Assembly: GCA_947568835.1 (NCBI GenBank)
Contig: OX387602.1
Span: 21,565,021 to 21,629,020, forward strand
DNA: 64,000 nucleotides
Reading direction: 5' to 3'
Source of the DNA: Protonemura montana
Lineage: Eukaryota; Arthropoda; Insecta; Plecoptera; Nemouridae
Of the stretch, positions 1 through 11,900 are shown piece after piece. The notes under the pieces are model-generated. The model searched no databases. It worked only from the letters and a program-made list of their open reading frames with translations, and was not told the DNA's origin. Position 1 is the first letter of the stretch; each line of letters opens with the position of its first letter. The position numbers and the translations under genes were made by a program.

Positions 1-2239
1 TAACAAACCGATATGAAAGGTCATTCGGCAATAAACAAAAAGAAGCATTCACCGTTGCAATTATGGAGACAAACTGGGATGTAATATATGAGCTAATAGA
101 TGTTAATGACATTTTCTCAAAATTCATGACTATCTTCGGCAAGATATTCAACGACTCATTCCCCCTCAAGTCAAAAAAAATCAAGCAGACAGGAAAGAAA
201 AAAGGCAATGAGTGGTACACGAATGAACTAAAATTGATGTCCGAAAATCTGTGGCGGCAACAACAAGCTAGCACGACCAGTCTAGAGGGAAACTTTAAAT
301 ATCTGAAGGAAAAGAGAATTTACAGGAACGCCATCAAACAGGCAAAAAGATCCCTTAACGAAAGCAAGATAAAAAAGGCATTAAATAAATCGAAGGCAGC
401 GTGGCAGATAATAAACGAAAATAAATATCAAAACAAAAAAAAAGACTCTAACATCGAGATTGAACACAATGGGCAACAAATTCACTCACAAGAAGAGATA
501 GCTGATCTTTTCAACGATTATTTCACTAATGTTGTAACGGAGCTATTAAGTACTAGGAGCACCCTCAAAGCACATGATGAAGATGTGCAAATCCATCCAT
601 CTAATAAAATGGCAAGGAATATATTTCTGTATCCAATATCAAGTAGAGAATTGTACGAAATTTGTGATAAAGCGCTTCGCAAGTTCTCCGCAGGATATGA
701 TGAAGTCCCCGCATGCATCTTAAAACCTGTAATTACATTCTTAGCTGGACCCATTATTTTTATGATAAACAGGTCATTCGAGGAAGGGAAGTTCCCGGAA
801 ATGTTAAAGACAGCAATAATAAAACCATGCTTTAAGAACGGAGATAAAAAGTGTATTAGTAACTACAGGCCTGTGGCCCTTCTGTCGGTATTCTCCAAAA
901 TATTTGAGGCAGCAATGTGTAACAGATTAGTTAGTTTTGTCAGTAAATATAAGGTATTAAACAACTCGCAACATGGCTTTGTGAAAGGCAAATCAACTGT
1001 TACCGCGATTGCAAGCTTTGTAAGCAAAATATTGTACGCACTGGAAAACAAAGAAAAAAATATTGGCATTTTTTATGACTTTTCAAGAGCTTTCGACACG
1101 GTTAATCACGCAACTCTTCTGTACAAGTTAAAACAATTGGGTATAACAGGAATGGCCAATAAATGGATTGAGTCATTTATTAAAGATCGTAAACAAATAG
1201 TGAAAATTAAAAACGATTGTGGCACCAGCAAATCAAAAGAAGCCATAACTAACGTAGGGGTCCCGCAAGGAGCGACAATATCGCCGCTACTTTTCATCCT
1301 TTATACAAATGATATTTCAGAATGCGTACAGACAGGATCCTTCACTTTATACGCTGATGACACAACACACTACATCAAAGGAAGAACAGAAGACATTGCC
1401 GCTACAAGTAGAAATGAAGTAAAGAATTTGGAAAAATGGTGCGAAAAAAATGATCTCTTTATAAACAAACAGAAAACTGTATACATGCAATTCTCGACTA
1501 AGAATGTAATATTAGAATCTAGCCCCCTTATATTGTTGGAAGGTAGTAGTATTAAAGAACATAATGACGTGAAATTTTTAGGGCTCTTCTTAGACAATCA
1601 GCTGAACTGGGAAAACCATATCTCTAAAATATGTATAAAGGTGTCGTCAGGGTGCTACCTCATGAAACGAATTATGAATGTTTGTAATACAGCGACAGCA
1701 AAAATGATTTACTTTGCTTATGTACATGCTTATATTAGCTATGGAGTTGCACTTTGGGGTAACTCAACGCATAGTAAGAGATTATTTCAATTGCAAAAGC
1801 GAGCACTTAGAATTCTTGGTGGTGCAAGTAAAGACCCATGTGGGGACGTATTTTATAAGGACTCTTGCAAAACATTGTTCAGAGATTTTAACATTCTGAC
1901 GCTGCCTTGTTTATACATTTTTACCACTATAATGTTTGTAATAGAAAATAATCACCTAGTCATTAATAACAACAAGGTCCATGACCATAACACTAGAATT
2001 TTAAACAATATTCACGTAGAAAGAAGGAAATTAAAACTTTCTGACAAATGTCCCATAAGGGCAGGCTCTATCCTATTTAACAAACTGCCAACTAGTATAA
2101 AAACTCAAAGAAATGTAAATTTTAAAAATATGTTAAAACAATACTTACTCAGAAAGTGTTTTTATAATGTGACAGAATATCTTAACGACACAGACGTATC
2201 CAATATCATGTAAAATGATCAATTCAGGACAAATAAAGA

Positions 2240-2270
<31 letters not shown>
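1..2270 (+). mobile_element. non-LTR retrotransposon (LINE), 5' end outside window
   Basis: The element runs in from the left edge and ends in exactly ten ATT units (2241-2270), preceded by an AATAAA at 2232-2237. One open frame fills it almost to the 3' end and encodes a LINE reverse transcriptase. Microsatellite-type 3' tails are known for CR1/Jockey-related LINEs. Two decayed relatives with the same tail lie at 37120-37797 and 37877-39462. With the frame intact through the whole visible part, this is the youngest-looking of the three copies. The exact clade is inferred only from motif style. Confidence 0.9.
3..2213 (+). CDS. LINE ORF2 reverse transcriptase (5'-partial)
   Basis: This is the polymerase of a non-LTR retrotransposon, which copies element RNA at a nicked target site. 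The first in-window ATG is at 63, but the same frame is open back to base 3 and reads like the usual linker between endonuclease and reverse transcriptase, so the protein certainly starts upstream. Visible RT motifs, in order, are the block SNYRPVALLSVFSKIFE, QHGFVKGKST, motif A FYDFSRAFDTVNH with its catalytic Asp, GVPQGATISPLLFILYTND, and the active-site box YADDTT. A thumb/connection region and the conserved C-terminal LKQYLLRKCFYNVTEYL follow, then TAA. No stop or frameshift interrupts it, so the visible part could be functional. Confidence 0.9.
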   Translation, partial: TNRYERSFGNKQKEAFTVAIMETNWDVIYELIDVNDIFSKFMTIFGKIFNDSFPLKSKKIKQTGKKKGNEWYTNELKLMSENLWRQQQASTTSLEGNFKYLKEKRIYRNAIKQAKRSLNESKIKKALNKSKAAWQIINENKYQNKKKDSNIEIEHNGQQIHSQEEIADLFNDYFTNVVTELLSTRSTLKAHDEDVQIHPSNKMARNIFLYPISSRELYEICDKALRKFSAGYDEVPACILKPVITFLAGPIIFMINRSFEEGKFPEMLKTAIIKPCFKNGDKKCISNYRPVALLSVFSKIFEAAMCNRLVSFVSKYKVLNNSQHGFVKGKSTVTAIASFVSKILYALENKEKNIGIFYDFSRAFDTVNHATLLYKLKQLGITGMANKWIESFIKDRKQIVKIKNDCGTSKSKEAITNVGVPQGATISPLLFILYTNDISECVQTGSFTLYADDTTHYIKGRTEDIAATSRNEVKNLEKWCEKNDLFINKQKTVYMQFSTKNVILESSPLILLEGSSIKEHNDVKFLGLFLDNQLNWENHISKICIKVSSGCYLMKRIMNVCNTATAKMIYFAYVHAYISYGVALWGNSTHSKRLFQLQKRALRILGGASKDPCGDVFYKDSCKTLFRDFNILTLPCLYIFTTIMFVIENNHLVINNNKVHDHNTRILNNIHVERRKLKLSDKCPIRAGSILFNKLPTSIKTQRNVNFKNMLKQYLLRKCFYNVTEYLNDTDVSNIM

Positions 2271-3555
2271 GCGAGAAGTCGACCACGCGGCTAGAAAATA
2301 ATTCCGATATTCGAAAATGTGACGTTTATATGGTCTCCCAGTCATTTGAGTAACTTATAGGCTCTACGTTTTATCATAATTTTACAGTTATAATTTGCAC
2401 TGTCATTTTATAATTTGAAGTTTCGTTGCACAATTAAGTTCGTCAAATCGCAGATAACTTTGGATTGGTTCGTTCACGGCTCTCGTTATATCGGACAAAA
2501 CCTAACTGCACCCACCGAGGTCAGCTAAATATTATGACAGCCAAGTAATAGGTATTTGTTAAAGGTCAATCCGAAAATAAATACTCTTCTATTCAGGTTA
2601 CTGTTAAATTAAACCAAATGCAATACCATTGTTCATCTCCCATTTGAGTTACCATTCGAATATGGCCCAATAACCCCACCCCATACATCGGCGCTTATAT
2701 AATGGCGGCATTCGAGTTGGCAGTATATCTCCATCATTCCATGCGCTTTTTCACAATCTGAGAGTGCATGGTCAGTCAAATTTCCATGTTTCAGAAAACT
2801 GCCTTCACTAGGAAAAAACCCTGGCTCAAAATATCATGATTTGATGATTTTAGGATACGTCAGTTAATGTTTCAACACTAAGTTACATGATTATGTAATC
2901 TCGTCCTATAAGCTCTCTGAGATAAGACGCTGCCTAGCATGTTGAACATTACTTCCAGCTTTCCGTAGCCGCTTGGTTTCTGAAATATGTTGCAGCATTT
3001 AGAAGATTTCTCCTCGCGTCGACTACAGGAAACTATGATGATGATAAAAGTGAATTCCAATCTATTTCAGGCTGTGATCGCCCAATGAGAAGCAGCACCC
3101 TGTTCCTCGCTTGCTACACTTTGGCGTCGCTTCATTCTTTGCTGCGAGGTGGACGTGTTGACAGGGTACTGCGATGATAGCGTCAATCTACATCGTTGCA
3201 TCTAGGTATAATTGAACCTAAGCCTAAGTAATTATTTACTCTTTGATATTGATTATTAAGTGGTATGAGTGTACAGTATAGGTGAAGAGATAACGGAATT
3301 TTAAATTCACTTGAAAGAATGGCCATATGCAACGTGTAGGTAAATTGAATTTTTAATGTATTGTTTTGTGACATAAAATTGTTATCGTTTATGTTGGACC
3401 AACTAGGCTAATTAACGAATCAAATTGTTGTTATATAGTTTTATAAATAAATTCGAAACATAAAACAGTGGAAACCATAGATATATATGTAAACATATAT
3501 GGATATATATTTTATTTCACTTGACTTATCCAGTTTTCTTCAAATTATTACTCAC
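2271..3555. other. intergenic, no gene seen
   Basis: AT-rich sequence after the LINE tail. Only short unsupported ORFs are present, with no recognisable domain, tRNA or repeat. A short AT-rich palindromic tract lies around 3478-3512. Confidence 0.5.
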
Positions 3556-3717
3556 GATAATTCTAGTGGTTTCACAGAGTCTGCTCTATTTTTAATGGTG
3601 TGCCGTCCTTTGAAGGACTCGGAAGTCAAGTTTTTTTTAGTCAAGACTTGGAAACCAAGTTCTTTTTAACAACACTCTTCAAAAAAGAATCAACACCGTG
3701 AAACCACTAGAATCATC
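3556..3717. mobile_element. small MITE-like element with 20-bp terminal inverted repeats
   Basis: The left arm 3556-3575 (GATAATTCTAGTGGTTTCAC) matches the reverse complement of the right arm 3698-3717 at 19 of 20 positions. The 122-bp interior has no coding potential and contains further short palindromes, including GTCCTTTGAAGGAC. This is the form expected of a non-autonomous DNA transposon (MITE). I cannot name a superfamily and see no clear target-site duplication. Confidence 0.55.
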
Positions 3718-5375
3718 AACCTATTAATAGCTCTTAAACCCTCAGACAAATCATTACTTATGATGACTAATTTCTTACAACATATCTGTTCAAGGTCTGT
3801 TAAGTGTTATTTATGTGTGTGTTATGTTACAAGCATACTTTGATTAAGTGCATTGATTATTTTCATCTTATTTTCATCTGATGCATTTGAGATTTTAGAT
3901 ATAGATGTGCCTATATTATCGGTGATATAAGTTGGCTCACTTTTTCAAGATCTTTCGTAGGTATAATCTCAATTCAGAGAAATTTAATTTTGTAATTTGA
4001 GGGTCGTTTTTTTCTTTTCAAGCAAGTTGTGAAAGTTTTTTGGGAAATTGTTTTAACTAAAAGTCGACCAGTTGCCATCTCAAAATTGGGTGTCAACGTC
4101 AAGCCTAAAGCTCTCATTGAATACATTTTCAAAGTTGGCTTACTCACATATATTAAAAAAAAAAATCAACTTCACTCCGGTAAGTTCGAAAGTGAGAATA
4201 AAGAGAAAAAGAGGAAGTGCGCTCACTTAAAAAAATAATGAAGTTACTGAACTTTTCATGGCAAAAAAATGCAAATTTTAAAAATGATTTCTTTGAAATC
4301 AACATCAATTTGCTCAGCGTATATCGGTTCCCGCTCCCACCAGCTCTTTCCTATAAAATCCTTCGAATTCAAGTGCACATAGCCATAAACGCCTTATTTT
4401 CCTACGCACAACTGAAGCAGCAATTTTACGACTAGTCGTCATTACGTTTGGCTGACATTCTTCGTCTACAGCAGCTAGCAATCTGGAAAGTTGATAAGAC
4501 AATTGGTATTTCCTTTGTATTCACGCATCTTGCATTCGTAATAATTAATTATCCCTCCTCACGAGGAGTTGAAGTATTTTGTAAATTGATGGCGCCTAGG
4601 AATTGATTCCCGAGCAGCATCGCGAGTGTACCTCTGCGAAGGAAAATTATTGCGAAATGGAGCTAGCATGTAAACAATGAAAATTATGCACAATCGATTC
4701 TTATAATAAGGTAAGCTAAGGAGAGCAATTAAGCAAAATTACTAGATGACTGCATGTGATAGTTTAAGGCGCGCGAGATAAGAAACTGTAGTTTCGTCCC
4801 TTACTGAGCCCTCATTCACGCATCGTTGGATCTACTTCCTATTTAGGTCCTTGGACAAATACTTGTAGGTCACTAGCCACAAAGCCCTGCACTCGTACTT
4901 TGATTGATAATAAAAGGTGGAATCACTGTCAAATTCATTTGTAACGAAGTATAGGAAAGTTTTCTGTCATTAACAAACGCCACGCGATGAACGAGTGTCA
5001 TTGATTAATTGACAATAGCGCGATATATGAATGAAAGTAAAGAAACAAAAATCCCATCATGCTTTCGTCACATTTCAAACGACGGTCAAGTCTGATCTAT
5101 ATAAAAAAAGATCTGGGAAATACCCTCTTGTGCGCTAACCAGCGTGCAGGTACTGGCATCCGGTGCCTGTCCAGCAGATTGCACGTTTGACGCACGACCA
5201 TAACATTCCTGGAGCGCGATGCAATCACAGCGGTCTTCGCAGAGTGACAATCGTGATTTCGCATCGATCTGATAAATACGCCCTAATCAGTTGTCTTTGC
5301 GCAATCAAACAGAGTTGTTGATAGCGTCAAATTACGATGACGTGATGTGGAGAACGTTGTTATCTCAGGAGAACG
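3718..5375. other. intergenic, upstream region of the chitin-binding gene
   Basis: No convincing exon or RNA gene. Short ORFs at 4029-4435 show no domain or codon bias. Cis-regulatory DNA for the downstream gene could lie here but nothing specific is recognisable. Confidence 0.4.
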
Positions 5376-5416
5376 TTTAAAAGGACCTGTATCCAAAGAG
5401 GGCTGCACATTTCAGT
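5376..5416 (+). promoter_or_regulatory. putative core promoter (TATA-like box and arthropod initiator)
   Basis: TTTAAAAG at 5376-5383 is followed by TCAGT at 5412-5416, the arthropod initiator consensus, 37 bp before the ATG at 5453. The distance from TATA-like box to initiator A (about 38 bp from its first base) is a little longer than the usual 30 or so. It suits the very short first coding exon. Confidence 0.4.
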
Positions 5417-5452
5417 TGATACCTTGTCCAGCACTAGCAAGAAAGGAGCAAC

Positions 5453-7643
5453 ATGATACGTAAGTACCAAAGCTACAAGCACAAAAATGAAGGGGATTAC
5501 TTCTAAGTTTTCATGTCGTTTTTGACCAACAATGTCGATCAGGACTGAGACGTTCAATTGAGATTAAACTCCAGCATATAGGTGCAGTTTGAGCTGATGG
5601 AAATCGGTGAAGTCATTTTCTCAAGGTTACATACAGCGCAACTTTATTGTAATTGGAATTGTTTTTACTATCATACTTAAGAATGCTTTTTGAGCGAAAA
5701 TAAAATATTTGGATACACATAAATGTAGATAACATTTCAATAAATTATTGAGGACCAAGGATAAAAATAAGAATAGAGGGACAGTGCATTACACTTATTT
5801 CGAAATCCAATTTAGGCTTTGTATGTCATCAGCAAGTTTAAACATGTATTAAGATTGCACTAATGCCTTCCGAGAGCCGCCAATAGTTATCAGATACAAG
5901 GATTAAAATATATTGATGATCTGCGTATAGTGTTTTCGTCGAAATAAAAATCGTTCTGATTATTTTTTTGTAATTTTTAAGAACATCAACATACAAAGAT
6001 TTTGTTTCCGATTTAGATAGCACCATTAAAGTCTTATCTTCAAAATTTAATATTATAATGAGGTAAGATTATTATCAAGTACTTACGTGTTAACTTACCT
6101 CTCATGTCCGTTCACAGGTTCGCTCATTCTTGCCCTGGCCATCTTCGCCACAGCCACAGCACTGCCGAACACTTTCGACTTCCGGCCCGATGGCACTGAA
6201 TACGAGCTCATCACCGAGCCGCCCCCAATCTGCCCGCCCCCCGGCCTCGAGGTGAACGCTACCACTTTTGTCAACCATTACAATTGCAGCACGTACTGGC
6301 TGTGCGCGAGCGGCGTGCCCACGCTGAAGGCATGCCCTCCCGGTCTCAACTTCAACGTGCTCCTCGGAGTGTGTGACTTCCCGTGGGCGACCACATGCGA
6401 TCCAATCTCGCCGATCATGCCCGCCGGCCAGCAGACTGCTCCCCAAGTTAACTCTGCGTGCCGCACGGACGGCCCGCCAACTTGTCCTCCACCCGGTGGC
6501 AACCCCAACGCCAACGCGACCGTCTGCGGCAACCCCTTCAACTGCAGCACCTACTACTACTGCACTAACGGCGTGGCAGTCTTGAGGTCTTGTCCTGCCA
6601 GCCTGGAGTACAACGCCGCCATCGAGGTGTGCGACTTTACGTGGTCTGCAAACTGCGTGGCTTTGCCGCCTCCTCTGCTGGAGTACGAGCCTATGGACGT
6701 GCCTGCTGTCCGAGAGTTGGAGTGTCAACCAGACGGTCCCCCTCATTGCCCATCCCCTGGCGGCCCCATTGGCAACGTGACCCAGTGCCCTAACCCATAC
6801 AATTGCAGCGCCTACTACTACTGCGATAACGGCGTCGCCAAACCAGGTGACTGTCCTCCTCAACTGGAATTCAACGCCGTCCTGGGAGTCTGTGACTTCC
6901 CCTGGAACGCCAACTGCGATGAGTTGGAATCCACCACGGCGGGATCGACGACGGAGGCTTCTGTCCTGTTGATGGAGTACCAACTCACCAAGGAACTCGA
7001 ATGCCAACCCGACGGACCACCAATATGCCCGTCCCCTGGCGGCCCTATTGGTAACGTGACCCAATGTCCTAATCCCTACAATTGCAGCGCTTACTACTAC
7101 TGCGACAACGGCGTCGCCAAACCAGGTGACTGTCCTCCTGATCTGGAGTTCAACGCCGTCCTGGGAGTCTGTGACTTTCCCTGGAGCGCCAATTGCGAAG
7201 AGCTGGAATCCACCACGGCAGGACCGACGACGGAGGCTTCTGTCCTTTTGGTGGAGTACCATCTCACCAAGGAACTCGAATGCCAGGATTTGGGACCTCC
7301 ACACTGTCCTGCTCCCGGTGGACCGACGGGTAACGTAACCCAGTGCCCCAACCATGAAAATTGCACCATGTACTACTACTGTGACAACGGGTTCCCCCAC
7401 GACGCCTCGTGCCCGCCTGGCCTCGAGTTTAACGTCCTTCTTGGAGTGTGCGACTTCCCATGGAACGCCAACTGCGTGGAGATTACGACCACAGAGGCTA
7501 CCACGGTGACCACGACAGAGACGACGACAGACGCCATCTCGACAGACTCCACGACGACCGACATCCCGACAGAAACGACCACAGCCGAGTCGATGTTCAT
7601 CAAGTACAAATTCGCCCAGCTGAGGCTCAACCGTCACCACTAG
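5453..7643 (+). CDS. secreted chitin-binding protein with five peritrophin-A (CBM14) domains
   Basis: Exons 5453-5459 and 6118-7643 with a GT-AG intron give 510 residues. The seven-base first exon (ATGATAC|gtaagt) is chosen because it joins in frame to give the signal peptide MIRSLILALAIFATATA; an ATG at 6087 lies inside the intron. Five CBM14 domains follow (roughly residues 40-98, 110-170, 195-255, 285-345, 370-435), each with six cysteines and aromatic residues of the CxxYYYC...CDFPW type that bind chitin. Most carry NCS or NVT glycosylation sites. Domains 3 and 4 are nearly identical. The tail is Thr-rich and mucin-like. It probably acts in cuticle or peritrophic matrix. A long ORF on the opposite strand is only its shadow. 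Confidence 0.93.
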
Positions 7644-7769
7644 GGCAACCATTGCGTGTTGGTGCGTGGTTTCAAAGAAAATCGAAGACTTTTCGCGTCA
7701 ATGCTGCCGTATCTTGTCATTGTCTTGGTATGTTCTTGACAAACTTTTCGAAAATGCGAAAAATATCTG

Positions 7770-7775
7770 AATAAA
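7770..7775 (+). terminator. polyadenylation signal AATAAA of chitin-binding gene
   Basis: AATAAA lies 127 bp after the stop codon at 7643, a normal 3'UTR length. A second AATAAA follows near 7827. Confidence 0.6.
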
Positions 7776-8996
7776 ATGTGTGAAATGATTTTTGCTGGGC
7801 CTGTGGCCAATTTGTATGATCTTATTTAATAAATGAAAACGTTGCGTTTGATTGGATTGAACTTTGAAATGAATCGTCTGCAAGTTAATCAAATGTAATC
7901 AGCTTGACCTTCACGGCAAGAACAATAGAAATTATTTAAATAAAGCCTTTTTGAAAATACCTTGTAATTAATTAAAAATGTGAAATCAGTTGAATTACGT
8001 TTGAAATAGGTAATCAATTGCAGGTGACAGCCGACGATTGTCATCAAAATATTTTATTTTCATCGCATGCAGACAATTCGAATACCATAATAACAAGTAG
8101 GTAACTGATAAATGTTGCGTCCACAGCCGTGAGCATGCAGTGACAAGTGGGACACATCATGCCGACGGTCGGCCTCTCAGATCGCAGACAAATTAGGACA
8201 CCGCGATTCTTAATTAGGAAATGGAAACAATCAACGTGCGGTTTAAATAGTCAACAGGTACCGAGATTTGTTTCAAAAGTCTTGTTGATAAAATTAATTT
8301 TAGCCACAACGTTCCTCTTTCGGACTTGCCACCGGCAACAAATATTTGCTTGCGTGGGATTTTCAGACCTAACTTGGCAAGTTAGGCGAAATCCGCCATG
8401 CATTTCGGTTCGCAGAATCGGACGCTGCAGCCACTCAGCGTCCCCACTTGAACCTCGATCGAGTTCTCGTTTTCTGAAAAGTGTACAAAAACGCATCGCA
8501 ACGAAACTCTTATGCTCAAGAGAGCATAATTGCAGTCTAATCTCGAAGCACTTGGCTGACAAAGCCTAGACCGGTGTTACCCACCTTCTCGGGGGAAGAT
8601 AAGGAGATGTTATCGTCACTCGCAATGCGTCGAATGCCTTCGTCACTTAAAAACAATATGTCAATTAAGTCCCATGAGATAGATAACGATCTCACTTTAG
8701 CCGTTACCGCTAATATCTTCAATAATACAAAAGTTATCCACTCTTTTAAATAATTTCAGTAAGAAAGCGTCATGCATTTGGGGGGACCGACAAAGGTGGT
8801 TGCTGTATTCCAATTTCAATTTCCAAGTCCATCAGCATTCAAGGGAAATACTATGATAGATATTGAACAATAAATTCACTGGCTCTTCCTTTCCCTTTTT
8901 CTTACTTATATACCTGACGATCTTATAGAAGTGGCTAAGGAAGCTAGGGATAGAATCATACATCCGACCAATTTTCATTGACGCGAATCGTCAACC
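7776..8996. other. intergenic between chitin-binding gene and KIF19 3' end
   Basis: No gene seen. This should hold the 3'UTR of KIF19 (- strand). A TTTATT (AATAAA on the minus strand) at about 8052-8057 is a possible but distant signal. The ORF on + at 8147-8569 has no recognisable domain. Confidence 0.4.
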
Positions 8997-11900
8997 CTAC
9001 GCCAGGGAACCCATGAATACATGGGCATTAGCAGTGTCCCACCTGCTAGGGCTGTATCTCCTCCCTTGCGACGGCACAGGCAACCTCGACGCTCTCCTCG
9101 GCGACACGTCCGTTCTGAAAGCACAGATTGCACTCAGCTTTTCCATCGCTTTTCCATAGACATGCTGTACGAAGGTGCGAGTCTCGGGACGATCGTACCG
9201 GTTTCCTCGCGGGTCTGAGATCGGCGGGAAGAGCACGGCAGGAGGTGGCAAATGTGAAGAGTGACCCAGTCTATCGGCCTCAGAGCTGGAAATTGGAGGT
9301 AGTGGCGAGGAAGCGTCGGAACCGTCGGCAGAGCTGGAAGAAGCGAATGCACGATCAGAGAAATGAGCTCACGAAAACGATGGTTCTATTTTAACCATTT
9401 GTAATCACCGTCACGAAATTTTATCCAGAGCGTCGCTCTTCAAAGCCAGCTAGTTATGACTCACCTGGTCGGCGTCCGAAGATGGATCTCGCTGTCAATG
9501 AACCCCATCATATTGTCGTCTGCGGTGACACGCATCGACCGCTGGAATAGCGGCTCCACGCTGAAACCACCGACAGAAATGTTTTAGATTTTTTGTCATC
9601 TCTCAATCAAAAATTGAGTGATGTGATTGGCACTACCGAGTTGTCTGCGCTACTTTTCGGTTTAACTGTGGAAACAGGATAATAATAAAATACCCTGCGC
9701 ATTGCAAGCGTTTGCTATTTAAATAAGATTTTATCCTAAAGATCTCCCCTATTTGCATGTTGTTTGTTTTGTTTAATGGTACCTAAAGAAGCCATTTGTG
9801 GTCAGTGTTGTTTGTATTAGTGGTATTAGTTTAAATGAATACAAGGTTTATTTTGTTTACATGTATTTATTGTATAACGTGTTGTATAAGTGATTAGCAT
9901 ACCGGGGAGAAACGAAACAGACAGCTGACATTTTTTCGGATATTTATCAAAATATTATTTTATACTCTTTCTTTATAATACTGTTTAGAATTGGTTACAT
10001 GCAGTACGTTTAGGAAAGCAATTTCGTGGTACCCTTCAGCCGTCGATCACAATTGCTGGTTTCGTCTGGAAGGCACGAAGCTATGAGAATGATTGAACCT
10101 ATTACCAATCGTGGATAGCAACAGTTTGGTATTATTTTCACATTCAGGGGCCTTTAAAAATTCGTGCCTTCGAATAGCTCAGAAAATCGTTGCTCAAGTG
10201 CAACGATTATTAAGCGATACAAAGAATCTATTAAAAGTGGCGGTGTATACAAGTATGTGGGAAGCGAGAGAATTCTATACTTTCATAAAACATTTTATAT
10301 GAAATCAATAAGCAAATTGAGACATTTTTAAACCATCTTCTACAATCTTTCCTTTTTGTTCGTCGCACGGTGTTTCTAAGGGTTTGAAAACTCCATACAA
10401 GAACGAAAATCGATTTATAATAATTTATGATTATATCCAAACTACAGTGGTTCAATATTTTCACTGAGTACGACAATGTGTAGCTGTCAACAAAAAACAT
10501 CGCATAAAGAGAGTAATTTGTTGTTTAGGTGTGCTGGCTGTTGCCAGCATGGACTATTCATGTTCGTTTTGTCACAGACCAAGAACCAACAAATCGTGAT
10601 TTGCATCCCATTCCTTCCTCTGTGCATGACCTGCCTCTGCACAGTCTGTCTTACCTTTGCGATATCGGTGGTAACTTGCTCTTGTATGGAGCGGCTGACT
10701 GAAAATCGGACAGAAAAGTGTTGTTAGTACAAGATTAGTTTCAATTCTGCAAGTCGCATGTTTATCATGCGGTTCATCTCAACCCTACCTCAACGACAAG
10801 CGCACGCCATAACCTCTCTAAATAAATTAGAGAACAGCATAATCAGTTCAAATCTATCGACTTAATATAGGCCAACGACTATGCATGTTTGATTTGTCTG
10901 TTCTCAAAACTCTACTTCTCTGTTTCAAAGAGAATGAGTTTTGGGCAACTGCTAGCAATGCCTGTTCCAAATCTACCTTAAATTTCCTTCAAAGCTTCTA
11001 GACAAAATTGCCTCAATGCCGATTTCAAACGGCATTTTTGACACCGCCCCTTATTTTTAAAGACAACTTCGTGAAATTGTCAGTCCGTAGCTTGTACACG
11101 TCATGCACCGAAGTCCTGGCACCGAAGTGGGACCTTAAGGGGATAAAGCCTTGCATGAAAAAGCGAGTCCACGGTACCTGATAATTGGCTGTGGAGATAT
11201 CAGTAGTATACGAGGCTGCGTGAATCTCTTGCTGGTAAAGCCGGTAGAGCTCCTGAAGATCCGGTGGTAGTTTGATACACCCTTCTGCAAGACATTGGTA
11301 AGAACTTTGTCACCAACCACCGCATGTCTTTGCCTTCACGTCCACAAAACGAAGGTGGCTTACCTTCCATGAGTTCCCTCTGCCTGGTGATGATTGTCTC
11401 GCAAAGCTGCCGCTGGCGGTCGTAGCGCAGGATGACGATGTCTCGCTTCCTGAGCTCGTGCTGCTTGATAAGTCTCTCACTCTGCAGTGCCATTTTCTCG
11501 ACCTCCAGCTCATGGCAGCGCAGCATCAGGGCAAGAAGCTCGCTTTCTTCTTCAGTGCTGATCTGGCTCGGCAGCTCCTGGCAAACAGGAGCACACTGTG
11601 ACTCGTGGACACGGAAACACATGGACCTTCAGCAACTGCACTGAGATATCGGCGTTTTGTGTCATTCACACGTTATGTTTTTCTAACGTCTATTTGTTTA
11701 GAGGATTCTTGCGAAATACGTTCTGTTGGCTTGTAAGTTGTTTGGTTACGAGATGTTTAAAAAATATTCAGTTACATGTCTAGAAGATAAAATGTGGAAG
11801 ATACATATCTGTCCGTATGGATAAACCCGATGTTAGGACCGCCGAAGGATGTCTCGGGATGAAAGATGGGAATTCGAGATTTTTTGTCCAAGAGTAGGTC

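Noticed and set aside
6102..7652. 516-codon ORF on the minus strand
   Set aside because: It is the antisense shadow of the GC-rich chitin-binding exon. The translation has no domain pattern, while the plus strand shows five perfect cysteine-spaced domains, a signal peptide and splice sites.
9013..9159. 48-aa + ORF beginning MNTWALAVSHLLGLYLL, looks like a small secreted peptide
   Set aside because: It lies antisense to the phase-matched terminal exon of KIF19. The signal-like leader is likely chance.
11025..11284. KIF19 ending at the TGA at 11025
   Set aside because: This read-through frame is possible, but a donor at CAG|gtaccg leads to three further exons with exact phase agreement and tail-like sequence, so the stop was treated as intronic.
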